Assembly (NCBI RefSeq): GCF_024499015.1
Contig: NZ_CP098604.1
Location: forward strand, 3,348,001 to 3,412,000
Source: Xanthomonas hortorum pv. pelargonii
Lineage (GTDB): Bacteria > Pseudomonadota > Gammaproteobacteria > Xanthomonadales > Xanthomonadaceae
DNA: 64,000 bases
Reading direction: 5' to 3'
The position numbers and the translations under genes were made by a program. How positions within the stretch are numbered: the first letter of the stretch is position 1; the number at the start of each line of letters is the position of its first letter. Of the stretch, positions 9,327-17,674 are shown in pieces. A model generated the notes under the pieces. That model searched no databases. It saw only the letters and a program-made list of their open reading frames with translations, and was not told the origin of the DNA.

Positions 9327-9943
9327 ATGCGCAAGTCCACTGTGGGTTGTTTCGATCGTTCCATGCGCGCACCGCTGTGCGCGTTGATGCTCAGCGTTGT
9401 GCTGGCCGCGTGCGGCAAGGAGGCGCCGCCTTCAGCGCCCGCATCTGAGGCGGCCGCTCCGCCGGCTGCCAATGCGCCTGCGCCGGCCACCGGTACCGCC
9501 CTGCGCCTGCAGCGGCGACTGCCGGGGTGCCCAACCCGGCCGCAGGGCCCGCGCCGGATCCGGCCACGCCACCGGCACCGCCGGCTGCGGTCGTGCCGAT
9601 TCCGAAGGGGCCCGAGGTCAAGGTCACGCCCGAGCTGATTGCCGAAGGCAAGAAGATCTATTTCTCGGCCGGTTGCAACGCCTGTCACGGCGGCACCGGT
9701 GGCGGTGGCATGTGCCCGCCGTTGACCAACGACATCTGGGTGTATGGCAGCGACGACGACACCTTGCGCGCGCTGATCAGCGAAGGCACCGCAGCGATGA
9801 TCACCCACGGCAAGACCCGCATCGGACATGAAAAAGTGGTCGGGCAGATGCCGCCGTTCGCGCCGGTGCTCAAGCCGGGCGACACCGAAAAACTGCTCGC
9901 CTTCATCCATTCGATCAACAAGACCGCGGGCAAGGCGCAATGA
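9327..9943 (+). pseudogene. Cytochrome c lipoprotein (XoxG-like role), single-base frameshift
   Basis: The 5' part (ATG at 9327) encodes a lipoprotein signal (VLAAC) and an Ala/Pro linker. The 3' part, in another frame from about 9500 to 9943, continues the linker and a class I cytochrome c domain with heme motif CNACH and a likely Met ligand in GQMPPF. Adding one C to the CCC run at 9499-9501 restores one continuous protein with the Ala/Pro linker intact, so one base was lost here or missed in sequencing. As written, the heme domain lacks any export signal and would be non-functional. If intact, it would accept electrons from the PQQ dehydrogenase. The last codons overlap the next gene's start. 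Confidence 0.85.
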
Positions 9944-11013
9944 GGTCAGCGCTGATCAGGTGGCAGCGCATCTATGTCGCAACGGTGCTGGGTGCGCTGC
10001 TGACAGTGGCGGGCTGCCAGCGCGACGCTGCTACGCCTGCGTCGAGCACCGCACCTGCGGCGGCAGTTTCTGCGACGCCTGCAGCAACACCTGCAGCAAC
10101 ACCGGCGCCCTCAACGCCGCCGGTGTTTGCCTACGTGCCCAATCAGCGCAGCGGCACGGTGTCGGTGATCGATACGCACACCGATACGGTGGTGCGCACG
10201 CTCAGTGCGCAAGGCCAGCTCGGCAAGCGCTTGCAGCAGGTGTTGCCGGGCCCGCAGGGGCATCTGTATCTGATCGATGCCGAGCATCATCGCTTGATCG
10301 AACTCGATACCGAAAAAGATGCGGTGCTGCGCAGCGTGCAGATCGGCGAGAACGCCGAAGGCATCGCGTTGTCGCCGGATGGCAAACAGTTCGCGGTGTG
10401 TGTGGAAGGGCAGAATCAGGTGATGTTGATCGATGCCGCGCAGTTCAAGCTGCAGCAGTTGATCGCCACGCGCGGGCAGGCGCCGGAGCATTGCGCCTAT
10501 ACGCCGGACGGGCAGTGGTTGCTCACCAGCAACGAGGGCTCCAACGACATGGACATGATCGAGCTGGCCACCCGTCAATCGCGCGGTGTGGTCGCCACCA
10601 GCGGCCATCCGCGCGGCATGGCATTCGCACCGGACGGGCATAGCGTGTACATCGCGCAGGAAACCGCCAACGTGGTGGACGTGATCGACCTGAAAACGCG
10701 GCAACGCCGCGCCAGTCTGCCGGCCGGCGTGCGCACGGCGGGGGTGGCGTTGTCGGCCGATGGCACCCGCCTGTACGCGTCCAATGGCGGTGCCGGCACG
10801 GTCAGCGTGATAGACACCAAAAGCGCGCGCAGTCTTGCCGAAATTGCGGTGGGGCTGCGGCCATGGAATCCGGCGCTGACACCGGCCGGCGATAAGCTGT
10901 ATGTCGCCAACGGGCGCTCAAACACAGTGAGCGTGATCGACACCGCGACGTTGCAACAGATCAAACAGATCCCCGTCGGCGAATTGCCGTGGGGCGTGGT
11001 GATCGCGCGCTGA
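9940..11013 (+). CDS. YVTN beta-propeller lipoprotein of the PQQ-dehydrogenase cluster
   Basis: 357 aa starting at an ATGA overlap with the cytochrome. The N-terminus is a lipoprotein signal (TVAGC) with an Ala/Thr/Pro linker. The rest is a seven-bladed propeller of YVTN-type repeats ([46 protein letters not shown]). Such proteins often accompany PQQ dehydrogenase genes, but their role is unsettled; chaperoning, electron transfer and metal or cofactor handling have been suggested. It is the fourth consecutive lipoprotein of the cluster, so it probably belongs to the same membrane-tethered assembly. Confidence 0.88.
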   Translation: MRSALIRWQRIYVATVLGALLTVAGCQRDAATPASSTAPAAAVSATPAATPAATPAPSTPPVFAYVPNQRSGTVSVIDTHTDTVVRTLSAQGQLGKRLQQVLPGPQGHLYLIDAEHHRLIELDTEKDAVLRSVQIGENAEGIALSPDGKQFAVCVEGQNQVMLIDAAQFKLQQLIATRGQAPEHCAYTPDGQWLLTSNEGSNDMDMIELATRQSRGVVATSGHPRGMAFAPDGHSVYIAQETANVVDVIDLKTRQRRASLPAGVRTAGVALSADGTRLYASNGGAGTVSVIDTKSARSLAEIAVGLRPWNPALTPAGDKLYVANGRSNTVSVIDTATLQQIKQIPVGELPWGVVIAR

Positions 11014-11048
11014 GCGGCGGCCATGCCGACGCGCGCCAGGGAGGCCGG

Positions 11049-12155
11049 ATGAAGACACGCGCTGCGGTGGCATGGGGTCCGCACCAGCCGCTGACCATCG
11101 AAGAGGTGGACCTGCAGCCGCCGCGTCCCGGCGAGGTGCTGGTGCGCCTGGTCGCCACCGGTATCTGCCATGGCGATGCGCATGCATTGGCGCACGGGCA
11201 CGCGGGCAGCTTTCCGGTGATCCTGGGGCAGGAGGGCGCCGGCATTGTCGAAGCCGTGGGCATCGGCGTCACCAGCGTGCGTGTCGGCGATCACGTGATC
11301 CCGCTGTACATGCCCGAATGCGGCGTGTGCAAGTTCTGTCGCTCCGGTCGCACCAACCTGTGCCAGGCGATCCGCAGCAGCCAGGAGCGCGGGCTAATGC
11401 CCGATGGCAGCAGCCGGTTTTCATTGAACGGGCGGTCGATCCTGCATCACATGGGCACCAGCACGTTTTCCGAATACACGGTGTTGCCCGAGATCGCGGT
11501 GGCGCGTATCCATCCGGATGCACCGCTGGATCAGGTCTGCCTGCTCGGCTGCACGGTCACCACCGGTGTCGGTGCGGTGCTCAACAGCGCGCATGTGCGG
11601 CCCGGCGATTGCGTGGCGGTGTTCGGGCTGGGCGGCATCGGCTTGTCGGTGGTGCAGGGCGCGGTGCTGGCGCAGGCCGGGCGCATCATCGCAGTGGATA
11701 TCGATCCGGCCAAGTTCGCGCTGGCGCGTGCGTTGGGCGCCACCGACTGCCTGGATCCGCGCGATTACGGCGCACCGATCCAGCAGGTGATCGTGGACCT
11801 CACCGACGGCGGCGCCGACCACAGTTTCGAATGCGTGGGCGATGTCGGCGCGATGCGCGCGGCATTGGAGTGCTGCCACAAGGGCTGGGGCGAGAGCGTC
11901 ATTCTCGGCGTGGCCGACGACGCGCAGGAAATCAGCACGCGCCCGTTTCAACTGGTGACCGGGCGGGTGTGGCGCGGCAGCGCATTCGGCGGGGTAAAAG
12001 GGCGCAGCGAGCTGCCCGGCTATGTCGAGCGCTATCTGCAAGGCGACATCCAGCTGGCGCCGTTGATCACGCGCACCCTGGCGTTGGACGACATCAATCA
12101 GGCGCTGGCGGATCTGCGTGCAGCGCGCGGTATCAAATCGATCGTGCTTTATTGA
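11049..12155 (+). CDS. Class III alcohol dehydrogenase-like (S-hydroxymethylglutathione dehydrogenase family), altered zinc site
   Basis: A 368-aa medium-chain dehydrogenase that aligns along its whole length with glutathione-dependent formaldehyde dehydrogenase. The NAD-binding motif is GLGGIG and the structural-zinc Cys quartet (CGVCKFC then NLC) is intact. At the catalytic zinc, C40 and C168 are present, but the usual His of LGHEG is Gln (Q61), and the Thr of the usual GxCHTD motif is Gly (G42). Its place after an alcohol dehydrogenase suggests formaldehyde or aldehyde handling. The substitutions suggest changed chemistry or a different substrate. I chose ATG 11049, which follows GGGAGG, over an upstream GTG. 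Cytoplasmic. Confidence 0.88.
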   Translation: MKTRAAVAWGPHQPLTIEEVDLQPPRPGEVLVRLVATGICHGDAHALAHGHAGSFPVILGQEGAGIVEAVGIGVTSVRVGDHVIPLYMPECGVCKFCRSGRTNLCQAIRSSQERGLMPDGSSRFSLNGRSILHHMGTSTFSEYTVLPEIAVARIHPDAPLDQVCLLGCTVTTGVGAVLNSAHVRPGDCVAVFGLGGIGLSVVQGAVLAQAGRIIAVDIDPAKFALARALGATDCLDPRDYGAPIQQVIVDLTDGGADHSFECVGDVGAMRAALECCHKGWGESVILGVADDAQEISTRPFQLVTGRVWRGSAFGGVKGRSELPGYVERYLQGDIQLAPLITRTLALDDINQALADLRAARGIKSIVLY

Positions 12156-12165
12156 GGGAGACGAC

Positions 12166-14598
12166 ATGAGGTCGACGCAGCACTTACTGGGGTATCGCAG
12201 CACACCGCCGCTTCGCGCCGCACGCCATGGCCGCGATGCATTGCAACGACATCGGCTTGCCTGCGCCTGCGCAGCGCTGCTGTGCGCTGGCACGCTCGGC
12301 ACTGCAATGGCCGAAGATGCGCCGCAGGTGACCTGGCTGGACCGCATCGAGGTCACCGCCACACCGATTCCCGGCACCACCATCGACGCGGCGCAGTTGC
12401 CGTACATGGTGCAATCGGCCACCAATGGCGAGCTGTCGCGCGGGCGCAGCAACAACCTCAGCGATCTGCTGCAGCGGCGCTTTGTCGGTGTGGACGGCAA
12501 CGATGTGCAAGGCAGTCCGTTCCAGAACGATCTCACCTTCCACGGCTTTCGCGCGTCCGCCTTGCCGGGCGCCTCGCAAGGGGTATCGGTGTATCTGGAT
12601 GGCGTGCGTTTCAACGAACCGTTCGCCGATATCGTCAGCTGGGACATGCTGCCCGAGTCGGCAATCAAGGCAGTGACCTTGATGCCCGGCTCCAATCCCT
12701 TGTTCGGGCCGAACACGCTCGGTGGCGCGGTGGTGCTGTCCACTGCCTCCGGTTTGACCGCACCTGGATTGCAGGGCGAAGTGAGCATCGGCAGCGGCGC
12801 ACGCAAGCGGCTGGACGCCAGTTACGGCCTCGCCAGTCAGGACGGGTGGCATGGCTTTGTCGCGGTCACCGGCTTCGATGAAAACGGCTGGCGCGATGCC
12901 TCCGAAGGTCGCCTTGGCACGTTGTTCGGCAAGGTCGGCAAGCAAGGCGAGCAGACCGATTGGAGCCTGTCGGTGCTGCACGGGCGCAGCCGCTTGATCG
13001 GCAATGGCTTGTTGCCGGATACGCGCTACACCGACGATGGCCCCGAGCCCGGCTTGTATCGCGCCGACCGCCGCTCGGTGTACACCTCGCCCGACCTCAC
13101 CCGCAATCGCAATACGCTGTTTACCGCGCAACTGGACCACCGTTTCGATGCGGACACCGCACTGCATGCACTGGCCTACTCGCGCGTGGGCCGGCGCGAT
13201 ACCGTCAATGGCGATATCGGCGAGGACTACGAAGAATTCGTCGAAGAATGTGCCTCCGGTTATGCCGCCGATGGCAGCGCACTGGATGCCGATTGCGATG
13301 TGGCACGCGCCGATGCCGATGCATTGCCCAGCGGCGCGCTCAACACCACCCAGATGCGCCAGGAAGCGCAGGGACTTGCGCTCAACCTGAGCAAGCAATG
13401 GGGCGCGCATGCGCTCAGCACCGGAGTGACCTTCGATCGCGGCCATGTGCGGTATCAGCAATTCGCCCGCGACGGTTGGGTGCAACCGGACCGCTCGGTC
13501 GCTGCCGATCCGGATGCCGAGCGCGCGTTCTTTTCCGGCGTGCGCGGCAGCACCAAAACGCTGGGCGTGTTCGTCGCCGACACCTGGGCGCTGGACGATG
13601 CCACCCATCTCACCGCCGCAGTGCGCTGGAACCATGTGGTGGTGGACAACATTCTTTCCACCGCCGAAGACGGCGACCGCCCGCGCGAGCGCTTCGTCTA
13701 TGCCAAGGCCAATCCGTCCCTGGGTCTGACCCATCGGCTCGATTCGGGGCTGACGGTGTACGGCTCGGTCGCCCAGAACAGCAGAGCGCCAACCGCGATC
13801 GAACTGGGCTGCGCCGATCCCACTCAGCCGTGCCGCTTGCCGACCGGCCTGCAAGCCGACCCGCGCCTGGAGCAGATCATCTCGCGCACCTATGAACTCG
13901 GCGCACGCTGGGCGCCGTCGGCCAACACCAATGCCACGGTATCGGTGTATCGCGCCGACAATCGCGACGATATCTTGTTCCTGCGCGCACCGGACACACA
14001 GCTGGGTTACTTCGATAATGTCGGCCGCACCCGGTATCAAGGTGCGGATCTGTCGCTACGCCTGCGCAGCGGCGATTGGCAGTGGTCAGCCGGCTACAGC
14101 TTTCTGGATGCGACCTATCGCAGTGATGGCGAATTGCTCTCCGGCGAGCGTGTAATCACCTTGCGTCCCGGCCTTCGCATCGCCGCATTGCCGCGCCACA
14201 ACCTCAAACTCGGGGTGGAATGGCAGCGCGATGCGCTGACCTTGGGTGCTGGTGTGCGTGCGGTCTCAGGCCGCGTGGCCAGCGGCAATGAAGATGGCCA
14301 GGTCGACAACGCCGAAGACGGCGAGCCCGCACCCGAGCGTATCGACATCGGCACCGCCGGCTATGCGCTGGTAGACCTGCAGGCACGTTGGCAATTCAGT
14401 GACCGGCTGTCGCTGTTTGCGCGTGTCGACAACGTCTTCAACCGCCGCTACGCGACGTATGCGGCCGTGGCCGAAGATGTCTTCCCCGATGGCGAACTCG
14501 CGCGCCCGCAGGATGCACCAGTAGAAACCGGCCCGGCCCGTTTTCTCGCACCGGGCGTACCGCGGCAGTATTTGATCGGATTGCGTTGGAATCTGTAG
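12166..14598 (+). CDS. TonB-dependent outer-membrane receptor
   Basis: 810 aa. The start ATG 12166 is preceded by GAGGGAG and lies 10 bases after the dehydrogenase stop. It has a long basic N-terminus, a signal sequence ending near AMAED, and a TonB-box-like stretch (DRIEVTATP). A plug domain follows (about residues 60-180, with LPGASQGVSVYLDGVRFNEPF), then a 22-strand barrel ending in the aromatic terminal strand YLIGLRWNL. It imports a bound ligand across the outer membrane using TonB energy. Because it follows a lanthanide-type dehydrogenase, a lanthanide chelate is a candidate ligand, but siderophores or PQQ are also possible. Confidence 0.9.
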   Translation: MRSTQHLLGYRSTPPLRAARHGRDALQRHRLACACAALLCAGTLGTAMAEDAPQVTWLDRIEVTATPIPGTTIDAAQLPYMVQSATNGELSRGRSNNLSDLLQRRFVGVDGNDVQGSPFQNDLTFHGFRASALPGASQGVSVYLDGVRFNEPFADIVSWDMLPESAIKAVTLMPGSNPLFGPNTLGGAVVLSTASGLTAPGLQGEVSIGSGARKRLDASYGLASQDGWHGFVAVTGFDENGWRDASEGRLGTLFGKVGKQGEQTDWSLSVLHGRSRLIGNGLLPDTRYTDDGPEPGLYRADRRSVYTSPDLTRNRNTLFTAQLDHRFDADTALHALAYSRVGRRDTVNGDIGEDYEEFVEECASGYAADGSALDADCDVARADADALPSGALNTTQMRQEAQGLALNLSKQWGAHALSTGVTFDRGHVRYQQFARDGWVQPDRSVAADPDAERAFFSGVRGSTKTLGVFVADTWALDDATHLTAAVRWNHVVVDNILSTAEDGDRPRERFVYAKANPSLGLTHRLDSGLTVYGSVAQNSRAPTAIELGCADPTQPCRLPTGLQADPRLEQIISRTYELGARWAPSANTNATVSVYRADNRDDILFLRAPDTQLGYFDNVGRTRYQGADLSLRLRSGDWQWSAGYSFLDATYRSDGELLSGERVITLRPGLRIAALPRHNLKLGVEWQRDALTLGAGVRAVSGRVASGNEDGQVDNAEDGEPAPERIDIGTAGYALVDLQARWQFSDRLSLFARVDNVFNRRYATYAAVAEDVFPDGELARPQDAPVETGPARFLAPGVPRQYLIGLRWNL

Positions 14599-14668
14599 CG
14601 CATTGCATGCGTCCGCCATGGGCCGTCAGCCCCGGATAGGCGCGCTAGCCGACCGACCGCCCAAGGCG

Positions 14669-15355
14669 TCAGCGACGATATCCGACCCCGTACTGAAAGA
14701 ACGTGGGTGTCTGGCTCACCACTACGTCCAGCCCTGCAGCGCTGCACGCGGCCTGCAATTCGCTGGTCGCGTAGTAGTTCTTGACGATCGTGCTGACGTT
14801 GCCATTGCGCAGGCGGCGCTGCATCAACTGGCCTTCCACGCCCACGACGTGCGGCGACAGCGCCTCGGGTTTGGGGAGATTGTCGATAAAGAAGAACTTC
14901 CCGCCCACATCCAACGCATCTGCTACCTTGCGCAGGAACTGCGGCAACAACTCGCGTGGTACGTGCGAGACCCAGAACGCGAATACCACTGCATCGTAGG
15001 TCCGCGTGGCTTGCCATTGGAAGAGATCTGCCTGCACCGTACGCACCCGCGGGTCACAGGTTGCCGGATTGAACTTCAGCATCTGCGCCGATCCATCGAC
15101 CAGGGTCAGTGAGCGTGCTTTTGGCAGCAACTGGACGCTCCAGATGCCGGTACCGGCCGCCAGCTCCAGGATGTCGCCCTCCAGCGCAGCGGTATCCAGT
15201 GCGTCCTGCACGCGTGCGGCCTCCTCGCGCCACCTGACATTAGACGCATCACCCTCATCGAAGGATCCGCGACGGAACCACCAGTCGTCGTATTCCGCTG
15301 CGCGGTCGTCGTAGTAACGTTGTTGTTCGATTAGTACCGATTGCCATTGCGTCAT
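14669..15355 (-). CDS. Class I SAM-dependent methyltransferase
   Basis: 228 aa. I chose the ATG at 15355 because AGGA stands nine bases upstream; the open frame extends further but without protein-like sequence. The Rossmann SAM-binding motif I is LELAAGTGIWS, followed by the acidic LVDGS loop and an AFWVSH-type motif IV. It is the last gene of the minus-strand phosphonate operon. A likely job is O- or N-methylation of the product, either tailoring or self-protection; the target is not predictable. It ends 70 bases from the convergent TonB receptor. Confidence 0.85.
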   Translation of the reverse strand: MTQWQSVLIEQQRYYDDRAAEYDDWWFRRGSFDEGDASNVRWREEAARVQDALDTAALEGDILELAAGTGIWSVQLLPKARSLTLVDGSAQMLKFNPATCDPRVRTVQADLFQWQATRTYDAVVFAFWVSHVPRELLPQFLRKVADALDVGGKFFFIDNLPKPEALSPHVVGVEGQLMQRRLRNGNVSTIVKNYYATSELQAACSAAGLDVVVSQTPTFFQYGVGYRR

Positions 15356-15414
15356 GATGTGTTCCTGGTCGTGGGATGTGGCAATGGAAGGCAGCAGCGT
15401 GTGGCCTGATGCCG

Positions 15415-16758
15415 TCAGGCCGCCTGCAATGCCTGGAAGCGATGCTGGCCCTGGCGGATAGCTGCGATGATGTCGGCGGTCGAGCACATATCCAGCACCT
15501 TGGGATACTCCAGGATAGTTGGTGCTACGCCCTGATCGAGTAGGAGTTTGTTCAAGCACAAAAAGCCAATCGTACGAATGTTGGCTTCGGCGAACAGGTG
15601 GTGCTGGTTGAGCTGCTGACAGCACTGCGCGATGGCGTGCATCGTCGCATCGTCTAGCTCGGCACGCTGGCGGCAGTTCGAGGGCGGGGGCACCTGAGCG
15701 GCATATTGCGACAGGATGTCTTGTGCCTTGTCGAAGCACAGAGCGGGACTGCGCGTCTGTGCGAGCAATCGTCCGGGGTGTCCGTGCGTTGGCGGTTCGA
15801 CCTCGATCCAGCCGTTGGTGGCGGCCGCGGAGCGGTGAAACTCTGCTAGTCCCTGGGCCGAGCAGTTGCGCCCAAGGCTTAGTGCAAATTCGACCGGCTG
15901 CGCTCGGTAGCCCGATTGGAACCGCTCACGCAGCGGAGGCGAGCTGCGTTTGAAGACATCGGCCACCGCAAGGTCGTGCAGCTGGCAGAGCAGATGCGCA
16001 TCCAGGATCCGATCGTGTGCTTCCATCAGAGCACCGAAGGCGCGCAGGCAGCCGACCATATAGCCCAACTCGTTTTCGAAATAGTATTTTCCCCACGACG
16101 ATTCATGGCATTCGCCATCCATGAACATATAGGGGATGGCAGCATCGTGATGCGCCAGTTGCCAGGTTTCCGGAAGCCTGTCCCGCGATGCCACGATTTC
16201 GACCTGCACGCGGACAGCATTGCGGATGCTCAGAACGCAAGGCGCAGCGCCAAGCGTGTCCTCCACCCAGGCGAGCAGGGCTGCGAGCGCGTCGGCTTCG
16301 GCGGCGTGCAGCGGGCGTGCCAGGCGGACATCGAATATCGCTGCATTCACCGCGTTCAAAAACCCTGCCGCCAGTGCATCGGCATCGCCGTTGCGCACGG
16401 TGAGCGCAGCGGGCGCGACGTGGCCCAACGCGTGTGCCAGCGCTTTCAGGCGCGCTTGGGCATCGCCAGTTTGCGGATCATCGGCCAGCAGCGCGGCGCG
16501 GGCCTGCGCGTGCGCGTGCAGGAACTGCTGCATTGCCGCGTCGCCGCGCTGCTGAAGCTGTTCTGCGCTGAACTGGCGACGATAGACGATGCCATCGGAC
16601 AACGCGTCGTAGCACAGCTCGCCGCCAAACGATTGAGACAACGCTTGCATCTGCGCTGCAGGCAGAGCATCGCGGCCCACTATTCCGGTTACCCATGCGG
16701 TCCAGCGCTGTCCCGCAGGCATATTGATGATATGCACCACCGCTGAGGCGGTTAGCAC
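15415..16758 (-). CDS. Unrecognised 447-aa protein with a degenerate Fic-like motif
   Basis: No family is recognised with confidence. Near residues 375-405 it reads HLFAEANIRT followed by LCLNKLLLDQG and P-T-I-L. This resembles the Fic core (HPFx[D/E]GNGR then a leucine-rich helix) with both Gly positions changed, and an upstream helix (LDAHLLCQLHDL) fits the Fic layout. It might modify a protein or small molecule, or be a catalytically altered relative. The start is uncertain: GTG 16758 lacks a clear ribosome site, an in-frame ATG lies 12 codons in, and protein-like sequence continues upstream without ATG. Eighth gene of the phosphonate operon, with 59 bases before the methyltransferase. Confidence 0.7.
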   Translation of the reverse strand: MLTASAVVHIINMPAGQRWTAWVTGIVGRDALPAAQMQALSQSFGGELCYDALSDGIVYRRQFSAEQLQQRGDAAMQQFLHAHAQARAALLADDPQTGDAQARLKALAHALGHVAPAALTVRNGDADALAAGFLNAVNAAIFDVRLARPLHAAEADALAALLAWVEDTLGAAPCVLSIRNAVRVQVEIVASRDRLPETWQLAHHDAAIPYMFMDGECHESSWGKYYFENELGYMVGCLRAFGALMEAHDRILDAHLLCQLHDLAVADVFKRSSPPLRERFQSGYRAQPVEFALSLGRNCSAQGLAEFHRSAAATNGWIEVEPPTHGHPGRLLAQTRSPALCFDKAQDILSQYAAQVPPPSNCRQRAELDDATMHAIAQCCQQLNQHHLFAEANIRTIGFLCLNKLLLDQGVAPTILEYPKVLDMCSTADIIAAIRQGQHRFQALQAA

Positions 16759-16834
16759 GGTCCGCTGTTGCTCGATTGTGCGGTCAGGGTGGTCGAGTCG
16801 CGACAGTTGCAGGCGCAGGGGCGTACGGCAGGCA

Positions 16835-17674
16835 TCAGCAGAACACCTTCCATAGTGTCACCAGTGATGCGGACAACATGACCAGGCCGAAGGCCCGCTT
16901 GAGCTTGCGTGTGGGCCAGCGGTGGGCGGCAGAGACGCCTGTGGGCGCCAGCAGCGTGGCAGGCAACGCCACCGCAATGGCGGCTGTCCAACACACCAGC
17001 CCGACCAACCCCCGGCTGTCGTCCATTGCAGGCACCGGGCCGAGGACGAAGGTGAGAGCACCGATCAGGGAGATGGCCAGCCCGACCGCACTTCCCACTG
17101 CGATCGCGTTACGCATCTCCAGGCGGTCGTGCTGGGCGAGCACGTACGGTACGGTGAGGCTGGCGCCGCCGACGCCGGCTGTCGCGCTGAACAACCCGAT
17201 CAATCCACCGATCAGCCGCGCCGGCATACGTGTGGCGAGGGTGTGTATCGGCGGGTCGTCAGGCGGCACTTGCATTCCCGCGCCTCGGATCATGCGTAGG
17301 CCGAAATAGGCGGCATACGCACTGAAGATCGCCGCTACCCAGACGCCGTGGATGCGGCCTGCGATGATCGCGCCGATGGCGGCGCCGGCGCCGGCGGTCG
17401 GTGCCAGCCGTACCGCCCAGCCGATCGGAAGCGCGCCGCGTCGATACTGCGCGATCACGGCACTGGCTGTGGCTGGAATGGTGGCGGCCAATGCAGTGGC
17501 CACTGCCACCTGCGGCAGGACGGCGATGTCTATCCGGAACCGCAGTGGTAACAGCACAATGAAGACCGGCACCATCAGAAAACCGCCTCCCACGCCGAGC
17601 AGGCCGGAGAGGAATCCGGACAGCATGCCGGTCAGAATCAACAGCGGGTAGATCCAGCCCATGCTGTCCATCAA
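16835..17674 (-). CDS. TauE/SafE-family membrane transporter
   Basis: 279 aa with about eight hydrophobic segments in two related halves. Each half has a Gly-rich motif (GLLGVGGGFLMVP and SATAGVGGASLTVP), the signature of the TauE/SafE family of inner-membrane anion exporters. Family members handle sulfite, sulfoacetate and similar small organic anions. Here it probably exports the phosphonate product or an intermediate. The start overlaps the aldehyde dehydrogenase stop by 4 bases, so the two are translationally coupled. Confidence 0.88.
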   Translation of the reverse strand: MMDSMGWIYPLLILTGMLSGFLSGLLGVGGGFLMVPVFIVLLPLRFRIDIAVLPQVAVATALAATIPATASAVIAQYRRGALPIGWAVRLAPTAGAGAAIGAIIAGRIHGVWVAAIFSAYAAYFGLRMIRGAGMQVPPDDPPIHTLATRMPARLIGGLIGLFSATAGVGGASLTVPYVLAQHDRLEMRNAIAVGSAVGLAISLIGALTFVLGPVPAMDDSRGLVGLVCWTAAIAVALPATLLAPTGVSAAHRWPTRKLKRAFGLVMLSASLVTLWKVFC

